From assembly GCA_963732405.1 (NCBI GenBank), contig CAVSZG010000005.1:62001-126000 (forward strand): a stretch of DNA of 64,000 bases. The letters run 5' to 3'. Numbering within the stretch: position 1 is the first letter of the stretch; every line of letters begins with the position of its first letter. The translations under genes and the position numbers were made by a program. Source of the stretch: JAUIAI01 sp963732405 (GTDB taxonomy: Bacteria > Pseudomonadota > Gammaproteobacteria > Burkholderiales > Burkholderiaceae_E). This document shows, piece after piece, positions 62,787-64,000 of this stretch. Under the pieces are notes generated by a model. That model was given only the letters and a program-made list of their open reading frames with translations, was not told where the DNA came from and made no database searches.

Positions 62787-63596
62787 TCAATCGGCAATGA
62801 GCAAACCCGACGACAGTCCGCGGGCCACGGAATCCCGAAGCCCATTGACCCAGCCCTGAGCATCCAGATCGAACTGCTCGCCGACCTGGATCGCGCGGCT
62901 GCGCATCGCTGACCAGCTCAGCGGCGCGGTGCGCTCGGCAAAGCCGATGGCGATCACATTGCCCGCATCCAGGGGCGGCAGCACCAGCACCCTGCCCTGA
63001 AATGCCGTCCGGATCCGCTCCAGATTCAAGGCGTAGCTGGGCACATCGCCAAACAGGTTCACCGTCATCACGCCACCCTCGCATAACAGCCTCGAACAGT
63101 GCGTGTAGAACTGCGCCGAATCGAGAGCCGGGCCGCGCGCATCGGCATCGAACACGTCGAGCTGAATCACGGGGAAACGCCCCCGCAACGAGGGCTGGGC
63201 CACATAGGTTTCGCCGTCGGCGATCACTACCTCGAATCGATCGTTTTCGGCCGGCAGTCGGAACTGGCTGTGCGCCACCGACTGAACCGCCACGCTGTTG
63301 TCGACCACCGTAAGTTCGCAGTCCGGCATGGTCTTGAGCACGAACTTGGCCAGTGAACCAGCGCCCAGACCGATCTGCAACAGTCGCGCGGGCACGTCCA
63401 TGAACAGCAACCAGGCCATCATGTGTCGTGAATAGTCCAGCTCGAGCGCCCAGGGCTTGCGCACCCGCATCGCACCCTGCACCCACTCGGTACCAAAATG
63501 CAGGTAACGCACGCCACGCTCCTCGGATACCGTGATCGATTCGGCCTGGGCGATTCTGGCCCTGCCACTGCCCGCCCGTGAGCGACTTCGCTTCAT
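62787..63596 (-). CDS. Spermidine-synthase-like methyltransferase-fold protein
   Basis: 269 residues from ATG 63596 (the frame to 63641 adds Ala-rich shadow). The Rossmann core has ARLLQIGLGAGSLAKFVLK, the acidic loop LTVVDNSVAVQSVAHSQFRL and PVIQLDVFDADARGPALDSA, as in the SpeE superfamily. The N-terminal FGTEWVQGAMRVRKPWALEL followed by YSRHMM fits the spermidine-synthase-like group, but key polyamine residues cannot be confirmed, so putrescine aminopropyltransferase activity is uncertain. It is two bases downstream of the glycosylase gene and probably co-transcribed. Confidence 0.82.
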   Translation of the reverse strand: MKRSRSRAGSGRARIAQAESITVSEERGVRYLHFGTEWVQGAMRVRKPWALELDYSRHMMAWLLFMDVPARLLQIGLGAGSLAKFVLKTMPDCELTVVDNSVAVQSVAHSQFRLPAENDRFEVVIADGETYVAQPSLRGRFPVIQLDVFDADARGPALDSAQFYTHCSRLLCEGGVMTVNLFGDVPSYALNLERIRTAFQGRVLVLPPLDAGNVIAIGFAERTAPLSWSAMRSRAIQVGEQFDLDAQGWVNGLRDSVARGLSSGLLIAD

Positions 63597-63598
63597 GG

Positions 63599-64000
63599 TC
63601 AGCTCGCGGGCCGCATGGCCTGCTGCAGCGCCGGCCGCCACAGGGCGAGCTTGTCGGCCAGGCTCAGCCGCGCATGCGCCGGGCTGGTCGATGGCAGGTC
63701 GACGAGTTGCAATCCGGATCGGCTGCGGGTCGCCAACAGGCGACGGGCATCGCGCTGCGCGCGTTTGCCGTTGAGCAGCAGATGACTCACTGCGGGTTGC
63801 CGATCCAGCAAGGCCGGCAGATCGGCAGCCTGCGAATCCCGGATATGCTGGTCCAGGCTGCCGGTGCGGTCACAGCGGGTGATCACATCCCACAGACCCA
63901 GGCCGCTGGCGAGCAGCAGTCGATAGCGGGCCGGGAACGGCAGCGAGAGCAGGTCGCTGCCCAGCGAGGCGGCCACGATCGGCCAGAACTGATTCTGCGG
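63599..64000 (-). CDS. Hypoxanthine/uracil-DNA glycosylase, UDG family 6 (partial, 5' end beyond window)
   Basis: The visible part begins PQNQFWPIVAASLGSDLLSL, continuing the HPxNxFW motif of the DNA-deoxyinosine glycosylase group of the uracil-DNA glycosylase fold, then LGLWDVITRCDRTGSLDQHI, SHLLLNGKRAQRDARRL and the late LPSTSPAHARLSLADKLALW. Members excise deaminated bases from DNA. The N-terminal active-site loop lies outside the window, so the start and exact subclass cannot be stated. The codon at 63976 sometimes read as a start is an internal Val. Confidence 0.85.
   Translation of the reverse strand, partial: PQNQFWPIVAASLGSDLLSLPFPARYRLLLASGLGLWDVITRCDRTGSLDQHIRDSQAADLPALLDRQPAVSHLLLNGKRAQRDARRLLATRSRSGLQLVDLPSTSPAHARLSLADKLALWRPALQQAMRPAS

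Overview
The window is about 64 kb of GC-rich, densely coding bacterial chromosome. Gene content and order point to a betaproteobacterium, probably Burkholderiales. The block rne - rluC - HAD phosphatase - Rieske protein - S49 peptidase - yceF - yceD - rpmF - plsX - fabH - fabD - fabG - acpP - fabF - mucD - lepA - lepB - DUF4845 - rnc - era - recO - pdxJ - acpS - nagZ, with uvrC - pgsA - tRNA-Gly/Cys/Leu next to it and moaA/mobA/moeA beyond rne, is the arrangement known from that group. I see no phage, insertion sequence, CRISPR array or rRNA.

Layout. 1-1708: a two-subunit acyl-CoA dehydrogenase (one gene cut by the window edge). 2103-6416: aquaporin Z, a secreted DUF302 protein and a 917-residue exported protein combining an N,N-dimethylformamidase-like domain, an Ig-like domain and three unnamed repeats. 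6726-10308: an accessory operon of two paralogous DUF5666 lipoproteins around a DUF6502 protein with a helix-turn-helix, driven by a promoter whose -35/-10 spacer is filled by an ATGTG-N7-CACAT palindrome, with a second copy just upstream. This is the best candidate here for an undescribed system. 10684-17587: a membrane acyltransferase, purL and a DadA-like FAD oxidoreductase. 17711-20512: a complete TRAP transporter. 20589-26200: nnr, pgi, an orphan YbbA-type ATPase, tesA and a TAXI binding protein.

26290-48901 is the housekeeping core on the minus strand: tRNAs, lipid synthesis, DNA repair, ribosome and translation factors, and the whole fab cluster, built with many 1- to 4-base overlaps that suggest coupled translation. 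yceF at 46171 is the one plus-strand gene in it. An 8-bp tandem repeat (10 copies) lies between the divergent yceD and yceF genes. 48894-53784 holds rluC and the divergent rne with an unusually long, structured leader. 53908-57795 is a molybdenum cofactor/formate dehydrogenase maturation operon ending in a MobA-MoeA fusion. 57841-60809 has two small c-type cytochromes divergent from a MoxR ATPase and VWA pair. 60841-64000 holds a GspE/PilB-family ATPase, a spermidine-synthase-like protein and a DNA glycosylase cut by the window edge.

Three genes (the upstream DUF5666 gene, purL and the GspE-like gene) are each broken by what looks like one extra base. In all three the break falls on a GAGAAGC heptamer (either strand). 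Because purL is a core gene and the reading frame is otherwise intact, a shared sequencing or mutational cause is more likely than real gene loss.
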